A stretch of DNA of 22,556 nucleotides from a virus, in the IMG/VR virus record IMGVR_UViG_3300027733_001415, positions 1 through 22,556 of that record; one strand, given 5' to 3'. The position numbers and the translations under genes were made by a program. Each line of letters opens with the position of its first letter. Within the stretch, counting starts at the first letter, position 1. Positions 6,796-14,093 of this stretch are shown one piece after another. The notes under the pieces are model-generated. The model made no database searches. It saw nothing but the letters and a program-made list of their open reading frames with translations, and was not told the DNA's origin.

Positions 6796-7081
6796 ATTTG
6801 GAACATATATAAAAATGGAAACAGAAACAAGTACAAAACTAACTGGTGATAAAATCACAGTATTTGTAGAAAGATTGAAAAAAATTGGAATTGATGTAAA
6901 ACTATCAGGGAACTTTCCTTGGGTTTATATTACTGAAATCTGCGGTAAAAGAGTAACTGAAAGATTTGAAGGAAATCACGGATTTACAATAATCTTTCTT
7001 CCTGGAAGAAACGATAGTCCACCATCTAATTTTACAGATATTACAGAGATATTCAAACTATTAAGAAAATACGCAAAATGA
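6779..7081 (+). CDS. Hypothetical protein, 100 aa
   Basis: No family recognised. A soluble protein that begins MEVKTKFGTYIKM. It has alternating strand-like segments (DKITVFVERLKKIGIDVKL, FPWVYITEICGKRV, GFTIIFLPGR) and a C-terminal helix (DITEIFKLLRKY), suggesting a small alpha/beta fold. It starts inside the previous gene and shares ATGA with the next, so it belongs to a translationally linked trio 6622-7599. Confidence 0.7.
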   Translation: MEVKTKFGTYIKMETETSTKLTGDKITVFVERLKKIGIDVKLSGNFPWVYITEICGKRVTERFEGNHGFTIIFLPGRNDSPPSNFTDITEIFKLLRKYAK

Positions 7082-7599
7082 ACTTAGAAAAACTAACAAT
7101 GGACGAACTTATTTCATTACGAAATAAAATTGAATATAAAATAAATTCTTATGAAGATGGTTATTTGTATATCTGTTCTGTTCGTCAGTTTGGTAGTGTA
7201 TGGGAAGAGCGACCAAGTAGTTTATATGGTTTGAAAGAACTTTGTGATTCGTATTACGGAGACAATGGTATTGTCGATGTGTACACCAACAACCCAAATT
7301 TGGAATTCCCTGAAATGGAGTTTGAAAACTATGGTGATGTTATGTATATTAAATCTGAAGATGATTACAGAGAGTGGATTAAACACACTAAGGCTAAAAA
7401 CTTTATTGATGATGTAACACAACGACTTGATGAGTGGGATGAGAAGAAAGATTTACCACTTAGGTATCGTCCTTATTCTGCACCAATATGGACAAGAGAA
7501 GATCTTAATGAATGGGTTACAGAGTTTGAAAGTAAGTCGTGGGACTTCATAGAACCAAGTTCTATGAAGAAATATTTTGAAGAAGATAGTGAAGATTAA
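7078..7599 (+). CDS. Hypothetical protein, 173 aa
   Basis: No family recognised. The N-terminus is an amphipathic helix (LEKLTMDELISLRNKIEYKI). The rest is acidic and rich in Tyr and Trp, without Cys pairs or a nucleotide-binding motif. Its ATG overlaps the stop of 6779-7081. The gene ends just before the next promoter, so it closes the operon. Confidence 0.7.
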   Translation: MNLEKLTMDELISLRNKIEYKINSYEDGYLYICSVRQFGSVWEERPSSLYGLKELCDSYYGDNGIVDVYTNNPNLEFPEMEFENYGDVMYIKSEDDYREWIKHTKAKNFIDDVTQRLDEWDEKKDLPLRYRPYSAPIWTREDLNEWVTEFESKSWDFIEPSSMKKYFEEDSED

Positions 7600-7611
7600 A
7601 AAAATAATTAA

Positions 7612-7619
7612 TATATTTG
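7612..7619 (+). promoter_or_regulatory. Host-type -7 box, start-codon-fused (for 7624)
   Basis: TATATTTG followed by TATT and ATG at 7624. No clear -33 TTTG is seen. Confidence 0.65.
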
Positions 7620-7623
7620 TATT

Positions 7624-7752
7624 ATGAAATATTTAGCAATCGGTTTGATTTATTTAGGGTTCTTTGGATTGATAGGAACCGCAATATACTTTACCCAAAA
7701 CGCAAATTGTTTATGGGCATTAATATTAACACCAAGTTTAAAATCAAAATAA
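7624..7752 (+). CDS. Small membrane protein, 42 aa
   Basis: A 42-residue reading frame. One long hydrophobic stretch, YLAIGLIYLGFFGLIGTAIYF, is followed by QNANCLWALILTP, so one or two membrane spans are likely. It has a promoter box four bases before its ATG and its stop is one base before the ATG of the next gene. These two facts support it as a real gene despite the size. Function unknown. Confidence 0.65.
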   Translation: MKYLAIGLIYLGFFGLIGTAIYFTQNANCLWALILTPSLKSK

Positions 7753-7753
7753 A

Positions 7754-8014
7754 ATGGAATTAGATAAATTTGAAAAAGCAAAAAAAGTTAAAGACGATCT
7801 TGATAGGTTGCAAACACAAAAATATAAATTAGAATACTCACTTAAATCTTGTTCTTTGGGGGCAACAATCGCATATTCAAAAGGGGGTGAATACCGAAGT
7901 AAAGGTGAAATAAATATTTACAACACAGGGGCAATTAGGGAGATGTTATCTAAAGAACTTGAGAGAGTAAATGAGGAAATGGAGTTAGTGAACAAAGAAT
8001 TTGAAAATATATAA
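7754..8014 (+). CDS. Short coiled-coil protein, 86 aa
   Basis: No family recognised. Residues 1-30 (KAKKVKDDLDRLQTQKYKLE) and the C-terminal third (AIREMLSKELERVNEEMELV) show heptad-like spacing and are predicted helices. A Gly/Ser-rich segment lies between them. The result looks like a helical hairpin. It starts right after the small membrane protein and ends two bases before the RNA ligase, probably in one operon with both. Confidence 0.7.
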   Translation: MELDKFEKAKKVKDDLDRLQTQKYKLEYSLKSCSLGATIAYSKGGEYRSKGEINIYNTGAIREMLSKELERVNEEMELVNKEFENI

Positions 8015-8016
8015 AA

Positions 8017-9150
8017 ATGGAAAATCAAAATAGTGTAGCGTATGTTGGTAAGATAGGTTCAGTATCTGAAATACCAGGAGCTGACAACATAGAATTAGTA
8101 ACTGTTGGTGGTTGGAATGCAATAACCAAAAAAGGTGAATACCAGGTTGGAGATAAGGTTGTTGTTGCAACTACTGATGCGGTAATACCACAAGCATTAT
8201 CTGACTTGATGGAAGTAACCAACTACCTTCGTAAAGGACAAAGAGTTCGTACTGTTAAACTTCGTGGAGTTTATTCCGAATGTTTATTAATACCATTCAA
8301 ATACTTGGCACCAAAATCTTTGGAGAACAACGTTAATGAAGGTGACGATATGATGAGTATATTGGGTGTGACTAAATATGAACCACCTGTTAAAACCGTT
8401 CAGTTGAGTGTCGGAGGACGTAAAGTAAAATACCACCAAAACCCTAACTTCAAAGTATATTACAAGTTCCCTAACCAAAAGAACGTACCTGATATGTTTA
8501 CTGAAGAAGATGAAGTTGTTATAACTCGTAAACTTCACGGAACTAATGCACGTTACGGAATAGTTAGAAAGAAAAAACTATCATTGTGGGATCGTGTTAA
8601 AATGTTTTTTGGAAATGAGTGGGCAGCATTTGAATATGTTTATGGTTCACATAACGTTGAGAAGGGTTCCGACTCTCAAGGGTTCTACGATACTGATGTT
8701 TGGAAAACTGTTGCAAACACTTACGACATAAGAGGTAAGTTATGGGCTCACGTAAAAGACACTTACGAACCATTTGACTTGACTGAAGGTGTTGTTATAT
8801 ACGGTGAGATATACGGAGCAGGAATACAAAAAAACTACGAGTACGGTTTAACTGATGTTAAGTTTGCTGGATTTGATGTTGAAGTTGACGGAGTGTATCA
8901 ACCATACATAAATGAGTTCGTACATTTTAGTTGTTTAGAATTACCTAAAGTACAGTTACTTTATACTGGATTATGGGATAAAGAAAAACAAGACAAATTC
9001 GTATTCAACAACAATATAGAAGGAACAAAAGTACCTCACGAAGGTATAGTTGTAAAATCTGTAACTGGTGATCGTAGAAAAGTATCAAAGGTAATAAATC
9101 CTGATTACTTAATATACGGAGAAAAAAATAATGTTGGTGACTCTCATTGA
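8017..9150 (+). CDS. RNA ligase, DraRnl/Rnl2-like, with N-terminal OB-like domain
   Basis: ATP-dependent RNA ligase of 377 residues that seals 3'-OH/5'-phosphate RNA ends through a lysyl-AMP intermediate. The nucleotidyltransferase motifs are in order: motif I KLHGTN (172-177, nucleophile K172), motif III/IIIa around YGEIYG and KFAGFDVEV (262-290), motif IV HEGIVVK (341-347), and a motif V Lys in RRKVSKVINP (353-362). KxHGTN is the form used by the Rnl2 and Deinococcus-type ligases. Residues 1-120 form a separate domain (VGKIGSVSEIPGADNIELV), as in Deinococcus RnlA, where an OB domain precedes the catalytic core. The gene ends in a strong terminator that overlaps its last codons. Partners for end processing may be the P-loop kinase at 3045 and the HAD proteins. 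Confidence 0.9.
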   Translation: MENQNSVAYVGKIGSVSEIPGADNIELVTVGGWNAITKKGEYQVGDKVVVATTDAVIPQALSDLMEVTNYLRKGQRVRTVKLRGVYSECLLIPFKYLAPKSLENNVNEGDDMMSILGVTKYEPPVKTVQLSVGGRKVKYHQNPNFKVYYKFPNQKNVPDMFTEEDEVVITRKLHGTNARYGIVRKKKLSLWDRVKMFFGNEWAAFEYVYGSHNVEKGSDSQGFYDTDVWKTVANTYDIRGKLWAHVKDTYEPFDLTEGVVIYGEIYGAGIQKNYEYGLTDVKFAGFDVEVDGVYQPYINEFVHFSCLELPKVQLLYTGLWDKEKQDKFVFNNNIEGTKVPHEGIVVKSVTGDRRKVSKVINPDYLIYGEKNNVGDSH

Positions 9151-9167
9151 TAGAGTCACCTTTTTTT
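9136..9167 (+). terminator. Strong intrinsic terminator after the RNA ligase gene
   Basis: GGTGACTCT at 9136-9144 pairs perfectly with AGAGTCACC at 9152-9160 around seven bases, followed by seven Ts. The left arm lies in the last codons of the ligase gene. Confidence 0.93.
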
Positions 9168-9192
9168 ATTAAACTTATAAAAAATTAAAATT

Positions 9193-9432
9193 ATGATACA
9201 ACCAAGAGAAGTTATTTATGGGGTTTGTGATAAAACCGGAAAATGTGATTCGTACTTTGGATTCTTTAAAAGTTATGAAGATGCTCAAAAAGAAGTTAAA
9301 GTACAATCCGATAGATTAAAAGAGGATTTGGGATTGATGGATATTGTAGTAAAAGAAGATAGATCTGTTATTATGAAAACAGATAGAATTGAAGAGTTAG
9401 TAATTATTATCCATAATTTTGTTTTAAGATGA
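9193..9432 (+). CDS. Hypothetical protein, 79 aa
   Basis: No family recognised. Starts with strand-like VIYGVCDKTGKCDSYFGFF, followed by a helix (YEDAQKEVKVQSDRLKED), then two more strands. The small alpha/beta arrangement and two Cys near the N-terminus are all that can be said. It is the first gene after a terminator and has an A-rich leader typical of Bacteroidota starts; no TAnnTTTG box is evident. Its end overlaps the next gene's ATGATG. Confidence 0.65.
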   Translation: MIQPREVIYGVCDKTGKCDSYFGFFKSYEDAQKEVKVQSDRLKEDLGLMDIVVKEDRSVIMKTDRIEELVIIIHNFVLR

Positions 9433-9641
9433 TGGAAAAAAATAAACCTTTAGGATTAAAAATAACAGAGTTTTTAACTTTAAATTTTGTTTGGTACTCT
9501 ATATTTTCTTTAATATATTTTGATTTTAATCCACTAAATTGGTGGTTAATAACAAGTATATGGGGTAGAATAATTTTATTGATTTTAGAATATGGTGTAA
9601 TAATGTCGTCGTTTAATAATAAAAAAAATGAAAAAAATTGA
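9429..9641 (+). CDS. Small membrane protein, 70 aa
   Basis: Two hydrophobic segments, residues about 15-30 (FLTLNFVWYSIFSLIYF) and 37-60 (WWLITSIWGRIILLILEYGV), with a Lys/Asn-rich cytosol-type tail. A two-span membrane protein without recognised family. It overlaps genes on both sides. Confidence 0.65.
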   Translation: MMEKNKPLGLKITEFLTLNFVWYSIFSLIYFDFNPLNWWLITSIWGRIILLILEYGVIMSSFNNKKNEKN

Positions 9642-9810
9642 TGTTTTAGTTAGGTTTGCAAATGAAGGGGTTTATTATAGTCGTATAAGTATTAATCCTA
9701 AAAAAATAGAAAACCCTATGGTTTTTACTGATGAGGTTTTTTTTACAATAGATGGTATAAGAGTTGCCGTAAAAAAAGATGATTGGATTTTGTTAAATAA
9801 AGAAAAATAA
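9628..9810 (+). CDS. Hypothetical protein, 60 aa
   Basis: A small, probably all-beta protein (KIDVLVRFANEGVYYSRISI, VFFTIDGIRVAVKKDDWIL). No family recognised. It starts within the previous gene and lies six bases before the AAA ATPase gene. Confidence 0.6.
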   Translation: MKKIDVLVRFANEGVYYSRISINPKKIENPMVFTDEVFFTIDGIRVAVKKDDWILLNKEK

Positions 9811-9816
9811 TATAAA

Positions 9817-10791
9817 ATGGAAAACAAAATAATAAAAAAAATACTCGGTAACCTTGAGACACCTAACGACAGTTATAAAGATATAGAACCCTCGTATAGT
9901 GATAAAGAGGAGCAGATTGATACTGACGTTCCTTCTTGTTGGAGTAATTTAAAAAATGATGAATATGCTCCTGCTTATGTAACGGTACCTAAAGTTCCGG
10001 CTGGTGTTTATGAAATTGGATGGAATTCAAGCATGCAAATCCATACATTAAAAAAACAACCATTCAAAACCGATGAGTTATATCATTTACCATCATACGA
10101 AATCACTGACATCTTAAAGGATATTGATAATTTTTGGAATAGAGCGGACAATTATAAAAAATACAACTACATCCACAAAAGAGGTATTCTAATGTATGGA
10201 GAACCAGGGTGTGGTAAATCAGGAATTATCCAATTGATATCTCAACAGTTAATTGAAAAAGATGGTATTGTTTTAAACGTTAAAGATGAAGAAGATGTTG
10301 ACAGATTCACATCATTTATTGCGACATTTAGAAAAGTTGAACCAAACCGACCATTAGTAGTTTTATTAGAGGATATAGATTCTTTGGCTGGAGAAAACAG
10401 ATACCAAACGGCAAGGTTATTAAATATCCTTGATGGTGTTAAACAAATTGAAGGAGTTGTTTATATTGCAACAACTAACTATCCTGAAAAACTACAGGAA
10501 CGCATTACTAACCGACCATCTCGTTTTGATAGAAGATATAAAGTAGAACTACCAAACGAAGATATCAGAAGAGCGTACATCCAACATAAATTAAATGACG
10601 ATGATTTAAAAAACATTGACATTGAAGAGTGGATTAAAAAAACTGAAGGAATGTCTTTGTCACACTTAAAAGAAGTTGTGATTTCGGTTATTGTAATGGG
10701 TAGAAGTTTTGAAGAGACTATGGATAATCTTGAAGGATTGAAAAAGGCACCAATAATTAAGGGAACAGGTAGAGTCGGATTTGGAAAATAA
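9817..10791 (+). CDS. AAA ATPase
   Basis: ATP-driven remodelling enzyme of 324 residues. Walker A is YGEPGCGKS (127-135), Walker B VVLLEDID (181-188, catalytic E185/D186 region). Sensor 1 is the Asn of IATTNYP (217-223). RPSRFDRR (233-240) is the usual arginine-finger segment of the BCS1/FtsH/proteasomal-type AAA group. The C-terminal helical lid (SLSHLKEVVISVIVMG) follows. Residues 1-115 are an unrecognised N-terminal domain that would give substrate specificity. It is the largest gene in the run 9193-12555. Its substrate could be a protein complex of the host or phage; nothing nearby identifies it. Confidence 0.88.
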   Translation: MENKIIKKILGNLETPNDSYKDIEPSYSDKEEQIDTDVPSCWSNLKNDEYAPAYVTVPKVPAGVYEIGWNSSMQIHTLKKQPFKTDELYHLPSYEITDILKDIDNFWNRADNYKKYNYIHKRGILMYGEPGCGKSGIIQLISQQLIEKDGIVLNVKDEEDVDRFTSFIATFRKVEPNRPLVVLLEDIDSLAGENRYQTARLLNILDGVKQIEGVVYIATTNYPEKLQERITNRPSRFDRRYKVELPNEDIRRAYIQHKLNDDDLKNIDIEEWIKKTEGMSLSHLKEVVISVIVMGRSFEETMDNLEGLKKAPIIKGTGRVGFGK

Positions 10792-10795
10792 AATT

Positions 10796-10981
10796 ATGAA
10801 AACGTATAAAAAAGTTACTTGGGAATGTTTAAGTTGTAACAAACAACACGAATCACAATCTAATAAAAGATGGGATATGCAAGTTTGCGAATGTGGTAAA
10901 AGTGGTTACGATTTAGAAGAGTATTACTCAAGAACAATGGGTGAAATAAAAATAATAAAAGAAGAAAATTGTTATGAATAA
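10796..10981 (+). CDS. Small zinc-ribbon protein, 61 aa
   Basis: From ATG 10796 the protein has CLSCNKQHES and, about 20 residues later, CECGKSGYD, giving C-x2-C ... C-x-C, a likely zinc site. An in-frame TTG at 10781 within the previous gene is less likely as a start. A Glu-rich C-terminus follows. Nucleic-acid or protein binding is possible. Confidence 0.65.
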   Translation: MKTYKKVTWECLSCNKQHESQSNKRWDMQVCECGKSGYDLEEYYSRTMGEIKIIKEENCYE

Positions 10982-11123
10982 AAAATGGGAAATATTTTTA
11001 ACGGTACTTTATGTACTTAACGTAGGGATGACTATTGCGTCAGGTAATTATGTCGCCGCTATGGGTTGGGGTTGTGCGTTACTTGCACAATTAAGAATTA
11101 TGGATGTCATTAAAATTGATTAA
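10974..11123 (+). CDS. Small membrane protein, 49 aa
   Basis: A 49-residue frame with hydrophobic IFLTVLYVLNVGMTIASG and YVAAMGWGCALLAQL segments, so two spans or a hairpin. Its ATG overlaps the previous stop and its TAA is directly followed by the next ATG. Gap-free packing supports it as real. Function unknown. Confidence 0.6.
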   Translation: MNKKWEIFLTVLYVLNVGMTIASGNYVAAMGWGCALLAQLRIMDVIKID

Positions 11124-11555
11124 ATGAGACACCACGCAAACTTTTACACAAATAGATTGGTAACCGAATGGTTAAAAAATGGGAAGATTATAATTGGTTG
11201 TGATCTTGATGATACCATTATACCTTATAATGAAGAAATTAAAGACAACTGTAAAAAAATGGTTGATTTGATTTTAGAGTGTCAAAAAGAAGGTATTATA
11301 TTTTTAATTAATACCGCAAGAAGTGAATACCAATTAGAAAAGGCAAAACAACAAGTGGAAGAACTTGGTATTGTTGTACACGGAGTTAATAAAATGCATC
11401 CGGAGTGGGATAAACCATATGGTATAAATGGTAAGATATATGCCAATATATTCCTTGACGACAGAGGTGGTTTTTGGGATTCTTATTACACATTGTTTAA
11501 CGCTTTAACTATGATTAAAATGGAGAAAAAAAAACAAAATGAATCAAAATTATAA
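11124..11555 (+). CDS. HAD-family phosphatase
   Basis: HAD-superfamily hydrolase of 143 residues. Motif I is CDLDDT (D27, D29), motif II is the Thr of LINTARS, and the acidic motif IV is FLDDRGG. The nucleophile D27 forms the phospho-aspartate. No large cap domain is present, so large or polymeric substrates such as nucleic-acid 3' ends are possible. The closely spaced neighbours suggest co-transcription. One of three HAD-fold proteins in the window (see 12791 and 13680). Confidence 0.83.
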   Translation: MRHHANFYTNRLVTEWLKNGKIIIGCDLDDTIIPYNEEIKDNCKKMVDLILECQKEGIIFLINTARSEYQLEKAKQQVEELGIVVHGVNKMHPEWDKPYGINGKIYANIFLDDRGGFWDSYYTLFNALTMIKMEKKKQNESKL

Positions 11556-12075
11556 AACTGATGCTGAATTTGAAGATTTTTTAGCATCTATAAATGGGTT
11601 AGAAAACGGTTACAGAATTGGTGAGAAACCAATTTTAAGTAGAGGTTATTTTTCTGTTGGTAACGGTTGGTTAGGAATAATTCAAAGATTAATAGAAACA
11701 TTGATTAGTCTTGGTTGGAACAAGCAAATAACCCAAGTTAAAGAAAAATTCGGTGGACTTTGTTTTTACACTAATGAGTTACCTGAAGGTTCTATACACT
11801 TTATAATAGAAGTAGATAAAGAAAGTAGAACTACTTGTGAAATCTGTGGTGAACCAGGAGAAACCGTTAATAAAAAGGGTTGGTATTATACTTTATGTGA
11901 AAACCATTCGGTTTTGAATGATGTTGTTGAAGTTGATGGTGAAATGTATGCTCCGTCATTATTTTCTAAAATAAAAAATGGTGATTTATACTACGACGCT
12001 TTTCATCACGAAATTAAAAAATGTGACACCGATGGGTTTTTTAATCCTTGGTGTGTTAAAGTTGTAAAATATTAA
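11539..12075 (+). CDS. Zinc-finger-containing hypothetical protein, 178 aa
   Basis: Residues about 35-90 form a conserved-looking block (GNGWLGIIQRLIETLI ... VKEKFGGLCFYT). It is followed by a zinc-finger-like element, CEICGEPG ... YYTLCENH, giving C-x2-C-x(~18)-C-x2-H. The same combination occurs in many phage and bacterial hypothetical proteins, to my recollection, but I cannot name a function. It begins 17 bases inside the preceding gene. Confidence 0.7.
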   Translation: MNQNYKTDAEFEDFLASINGLENGYRIGEKPILSRGYFSVGNGWLGIIQRLIETLISLGWNKQITQVKEKFGGLCFYTNELPEGSIHFIIEVDKESRTTCEICGEPGETVNKKGWYYTLCENHSVLNDVVEVDGEMYAPSLFSKIKNGDLYYDAFHHEIKKCDTDGFFNPWCVKVVKY

Positions 12076-12120
12076 AATTAATAGTTGATACATCAAAAAA
12101 TAATACATATACTTAACATT

Positions 12121-12555
12121 ATGAATATAAAACAAGCACTCAAATTAAAAAACAAATTGATTAAATCAATTGGTGATAAGACAAAATTACTCCAAGAGTA
12201 TAATACGGTTGAAGTCGGAAATTCAAGACCATATTCACCTGTATTATTGATGGGTAATATAACAAAATCAACATATGAGTTGATTGAATTAAAATCAAAA
12301 ATTCATAGAGCAAACGCTCCGATGTTTGAAAAGATTTTTGAAATGTCTGAATTAAAATCAAACATTAAAGCACTTCAAAAGTTGGATTGTACTGAAGGTA
12401 AGTCAAATAGAGATCGTTACCGAATGGATAGTGAATTAACATTAACGTCGGAAGTCTCTTTGGTTGAAAGAAATGAAATCATCAAAGGAATGGAAGATAG
12501 AATTGAGGAACTTCAAGACGAAATGGATGTATTCAATTCAAATACAGAAATATAA
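12121..12555 (+). CDS. Helical hypothetical protein, DIP1984/septicolysin-like
   Basis: 144 residues from ATG 12121. Nearly all helix: ALKLKNKLIKSIGDKTKLL at the start, LIELKSKIHRANAPMFEKIF in the middle, and a C-terminal coiled coil (RNEIIKGMEDRIEELQDEM). The order of a leading helix, a helix with (I/L)-x-x-x-N-x-A, and a closing helix resembles the DIP1984 family of small helical proteins. This is a weak pattern match. An upstream TTG at 12085 is in frame but unlikely. It ends the operon. Confidence 0.65.
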   Translation: MNIKQALKLKNKLIKSIGDKTKLLQEYNTVEVGNSRPYSPVLLMGNITKSTYELIELKSKIHRANAPMFEKIFEMSELKSNIKALQKLDCTEGKSNRDRYRMDSELTLTSEVSLVERNEIIKGMEDRIEELQDEMDVFNSNTEI

Positions 12556-12727
12556 TTTGAGGATAAGATTAAAGTTAAACTGTATCTACTCTGAAAAACC
12601 GAATGGTTAGGTGAATGATTCTGATAATGTATAGTCCCAAACTCAATAATCAACTCTTGAAAATTCATTACCCTTAATATTTAAACTTCTTTATTTTTGC
12701 GGTTTTTAATCTTTGAATCAAATTATA
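12556..12727 (+). other. Noncoding gap, possible RNA
   Basis: No open frame of note on either strand. It contains the small hairpin AACC-GAAT-GGTT (12598-12609). AGG..AATGA (from 12609) can also pair with TCATT..CCT around 12665-12673. TATTTTTG at 12692-12699 fits the -7 consensus TAnnTTTG, so a transcript of about 60 bases could start near 12705 and end at the terminator 12728-12757. No tRNA or known riboswitch core was recognised. Confidence 0.35.
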
Positions 12728-12757
12728 AACCCCCCGTTCTTAATTGAATAGGGGGTT
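12728..12757 (+). terminator. GC-rich terminator hairpin
   Basis: AACCCCC (12728-12734) pairs with GGGGGTT (12751-12757). Inside, TTC/GAA gives a second short stem. The tail GTTTATTT is only moderately T-rich. It insulates 12791 from the run ending at 12555, or ends a small RNA. Confidence 0.75.
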
Positions 12758-12786
12758 GTTTATTTAAAATAGTTTTATTATATTTG
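12756..12786 (+). promoter_or_regulatory. Host-type promoter, start-codon-fused (for 12791)
   Basis: TTG at 12756-12758, a 20-base gap, TATATTTG at 12779-12786, then TACT and ATG at 12791. The -33 element overlaps the right arm of the terminator hairpin. Confidence 0.75.
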
Positions 12787-12790
12787 TACT

Positions 12791-13372
12791 ATGAAAGTTA
12801 TATTTTTAGATCACGATGGAGTTATTTGTCTTTCCAACAATTGGGGAGGACGAACAAAGAAATGGGCTAAGTACCGTAGTGAAAACCCTGACAGTAGTAA
12901 AGAAAAAAAAGATGCTTCTGTATCTTTTCGTTTTGATGATTTTGACACGAAGTCGGTTAAAGTACTTAATGAAATTCTTGAAGAAACAGGTGCTGAGATT
13001 GTAGTATCTTCAGATTGGAAACTACACGCAACATTAGAGGAACTTGGTGAATACTATGAATTGCACGGAATAATTAAAAAACCAATTGCATTGACACCTA
13101 ACATACAAAATTGTTCTTGGCATAATAACACTATTTGGATGTGGTCACCACGATGGGAATTGGAAATGATTCGTGTTATTGAGATTAAACAATACCTACA
13201 CGATCATCCTGAAATTACTCATTGGGTTTCAGTTGATGATTTGAATATGGGAAAAAATGGTGAAGCATGGAAAGACGAATGGGCGATAGATAATTTTGTA
13301 TTGACACCTAAATCAAATGAAGGAATTAAACAATCAGGAGTAAAAGAAAAGATTTTAAACTACTTAGGGTGA
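12791..13372 (+). CDS. HAD-domain protein, similar to the HAD of Swiss Army Knife RNA-repair proteins
   Basis: 193 residues. Motif I is FLDHDGV (D7, D9 with His between). Motif II is in IVVSSDWK, and the acidic motif is VSVDDLNMG. The combination of an N-terminal LDxDGV and VxSSxW is typical of the HAD_SAK group, in which a HAD domain is found with RNA-repair enzymes. A middle insertion with several Trp (SWHNNTIWMWSPRWELE) could be the substrate cap. It is the first gene of the unit 12791-14066. Its stop overlaps the next start in GTGA. Activity on nucleic-acid phosphate ends is a fair guess only. Confidence 0.8.
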   Translation: MKVIFLDHDGVICLSNNWGGRTKKWAKYRSENPDSSKEKKDASVSFRFDDFDTKSVKVLNEILEETGAEIVVSSDWKLHATLEELGEYYELHGIIKKPIALTPNIQNCSWHNNTIWMWSPRWELEMIRVIEIKQYLHDHPEITHWVSVDDLNMGKNGEAWKDEWAIDNFVLTPKSNEGIKQSGVKEKILNYLG

Positions 13373-13683
13373 AAAATATAAGACAAATATTCAAAAATAA
13401 TGAACATCTAATGGATTTAAGTCCTGTCGAAGAATTAATTGATTATACTCAAGAACTTGAAGGACAAATATTGGAAAGAAAAGTTGAAGATAACTATGAT
13501 AAAGAACATATGTTAAAATCTATGTTACAGGATATATTAACTAGTTGTCGTGATATGGAAGATAATAATCAATTGGCGGACAGATATCCTGGTATGTACG
13601 AAAAAATTGATGCCGAATCTTTAGTTAAAAATTTAAAGACATATATTTTAGATATGAACTATAAAAATAAATTAGGTATATGA
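13369..13683 (+). CDS. Helical hypothetical protein, 104 aa
   Basis: Starts at GTG 13369 in a GTGA overlap with the preceding stop and ends in an ATGA overlap with the next gene, so all three are coupled. Helix-rich and acidic (PVEELIDYTQELEGQILERK, HMLKSMLQDILTSCRDMEDN). No family recognised. Confidence 0.7.
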   Translation: MKNIRQIFKNNEHLMDLSPVEELIDYTQELEGQILERKVEDNYDKEHMLKSMLQDILTSCRDMEDNNQLADRYPGMYEKIDAESLVKNLKTYILDMNYKNKLGI

Positions 13684-14066
13684 AAAAAAGAGTTTATTTA
13701 ATTGATATTGACGGAACGGTATGTGATGATATAAAAAATGAAGATAGTCATTTATATAAAGACGCCACACCTTACGAAGGATCTAAAGAACAAATCAATA
13801 CCCTTTATGATGAAGGAAATAAAATAGTTTTTTTTACCGCAAGAGAACATAAAGATAAGGGTACCACACTTGCTTGGTTATGGAAACACGGATTCAAGTT
13901 TCATGACTTGATTACCGATAAACCAAGATGTTCCGAAGATGAAGAATACGTTTGGATTGATAATAAACCAGTGAGAGGTATCACATATAAAGGGGAGTGG
14001 TCACCAATTGTTGAAATTCAAAATCATTCAGACGAAATAAAAACAATGTTAAAATTTGAAAATTAA
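13680..14066 (+). CDS. HAD-family phosphatase, small
   Basis: 128 residues. DIDGTVCDD holds D9 and D11 of motif I. FFTARE is motif II with the Thr; the Lys of motif III is likely in TDKPRCS, and VWIDNK is the acidic motif. No sizeable cap, a form common in phage-borne and LNS2-like or sugar-phosphatase-like HADs. It is the last gene of its operon, closed by a bidirectional terminator. The substrate is unknown. Confidence 0.82.
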   Translation: MKKRVYLIDIDGTVCDDIKNEDSHLYKDATPYEGSKEQINTLYDEGNKIVFFTAREHKDKGTTLAWLWKHGFKFHDLITDKPRCSEDEEYVWIDNKPVRGITYKGEWSPIVEIQNHSDEIKTMLKFEN

Positions 14067-14093
14067 AAAAGGGAGGGTTACCCCTCCTTTTTT
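14065..14093. terminator. Bidirectional terminator between convergent genes
   Basis: An A-run, GGGAGGG, TTAC loop, CCCTCC and a T-run form a stem of about 11 pairs with one bulged G. T-runs follow in both directions. It serves 13680-14066 on the forward strand and 14078-14671 on the reverse strand, whose stop lies within it. Confidence 0.88.

Noticed and set aside
12556-12727. tRNA, hammerhead ribozyme or known riboswitch in the noncoding gap
   Set aside because: CTGATAA only resembles the hammerhead core, no cloverleaf can be drawn, and no riboswitch consensus was recognised.
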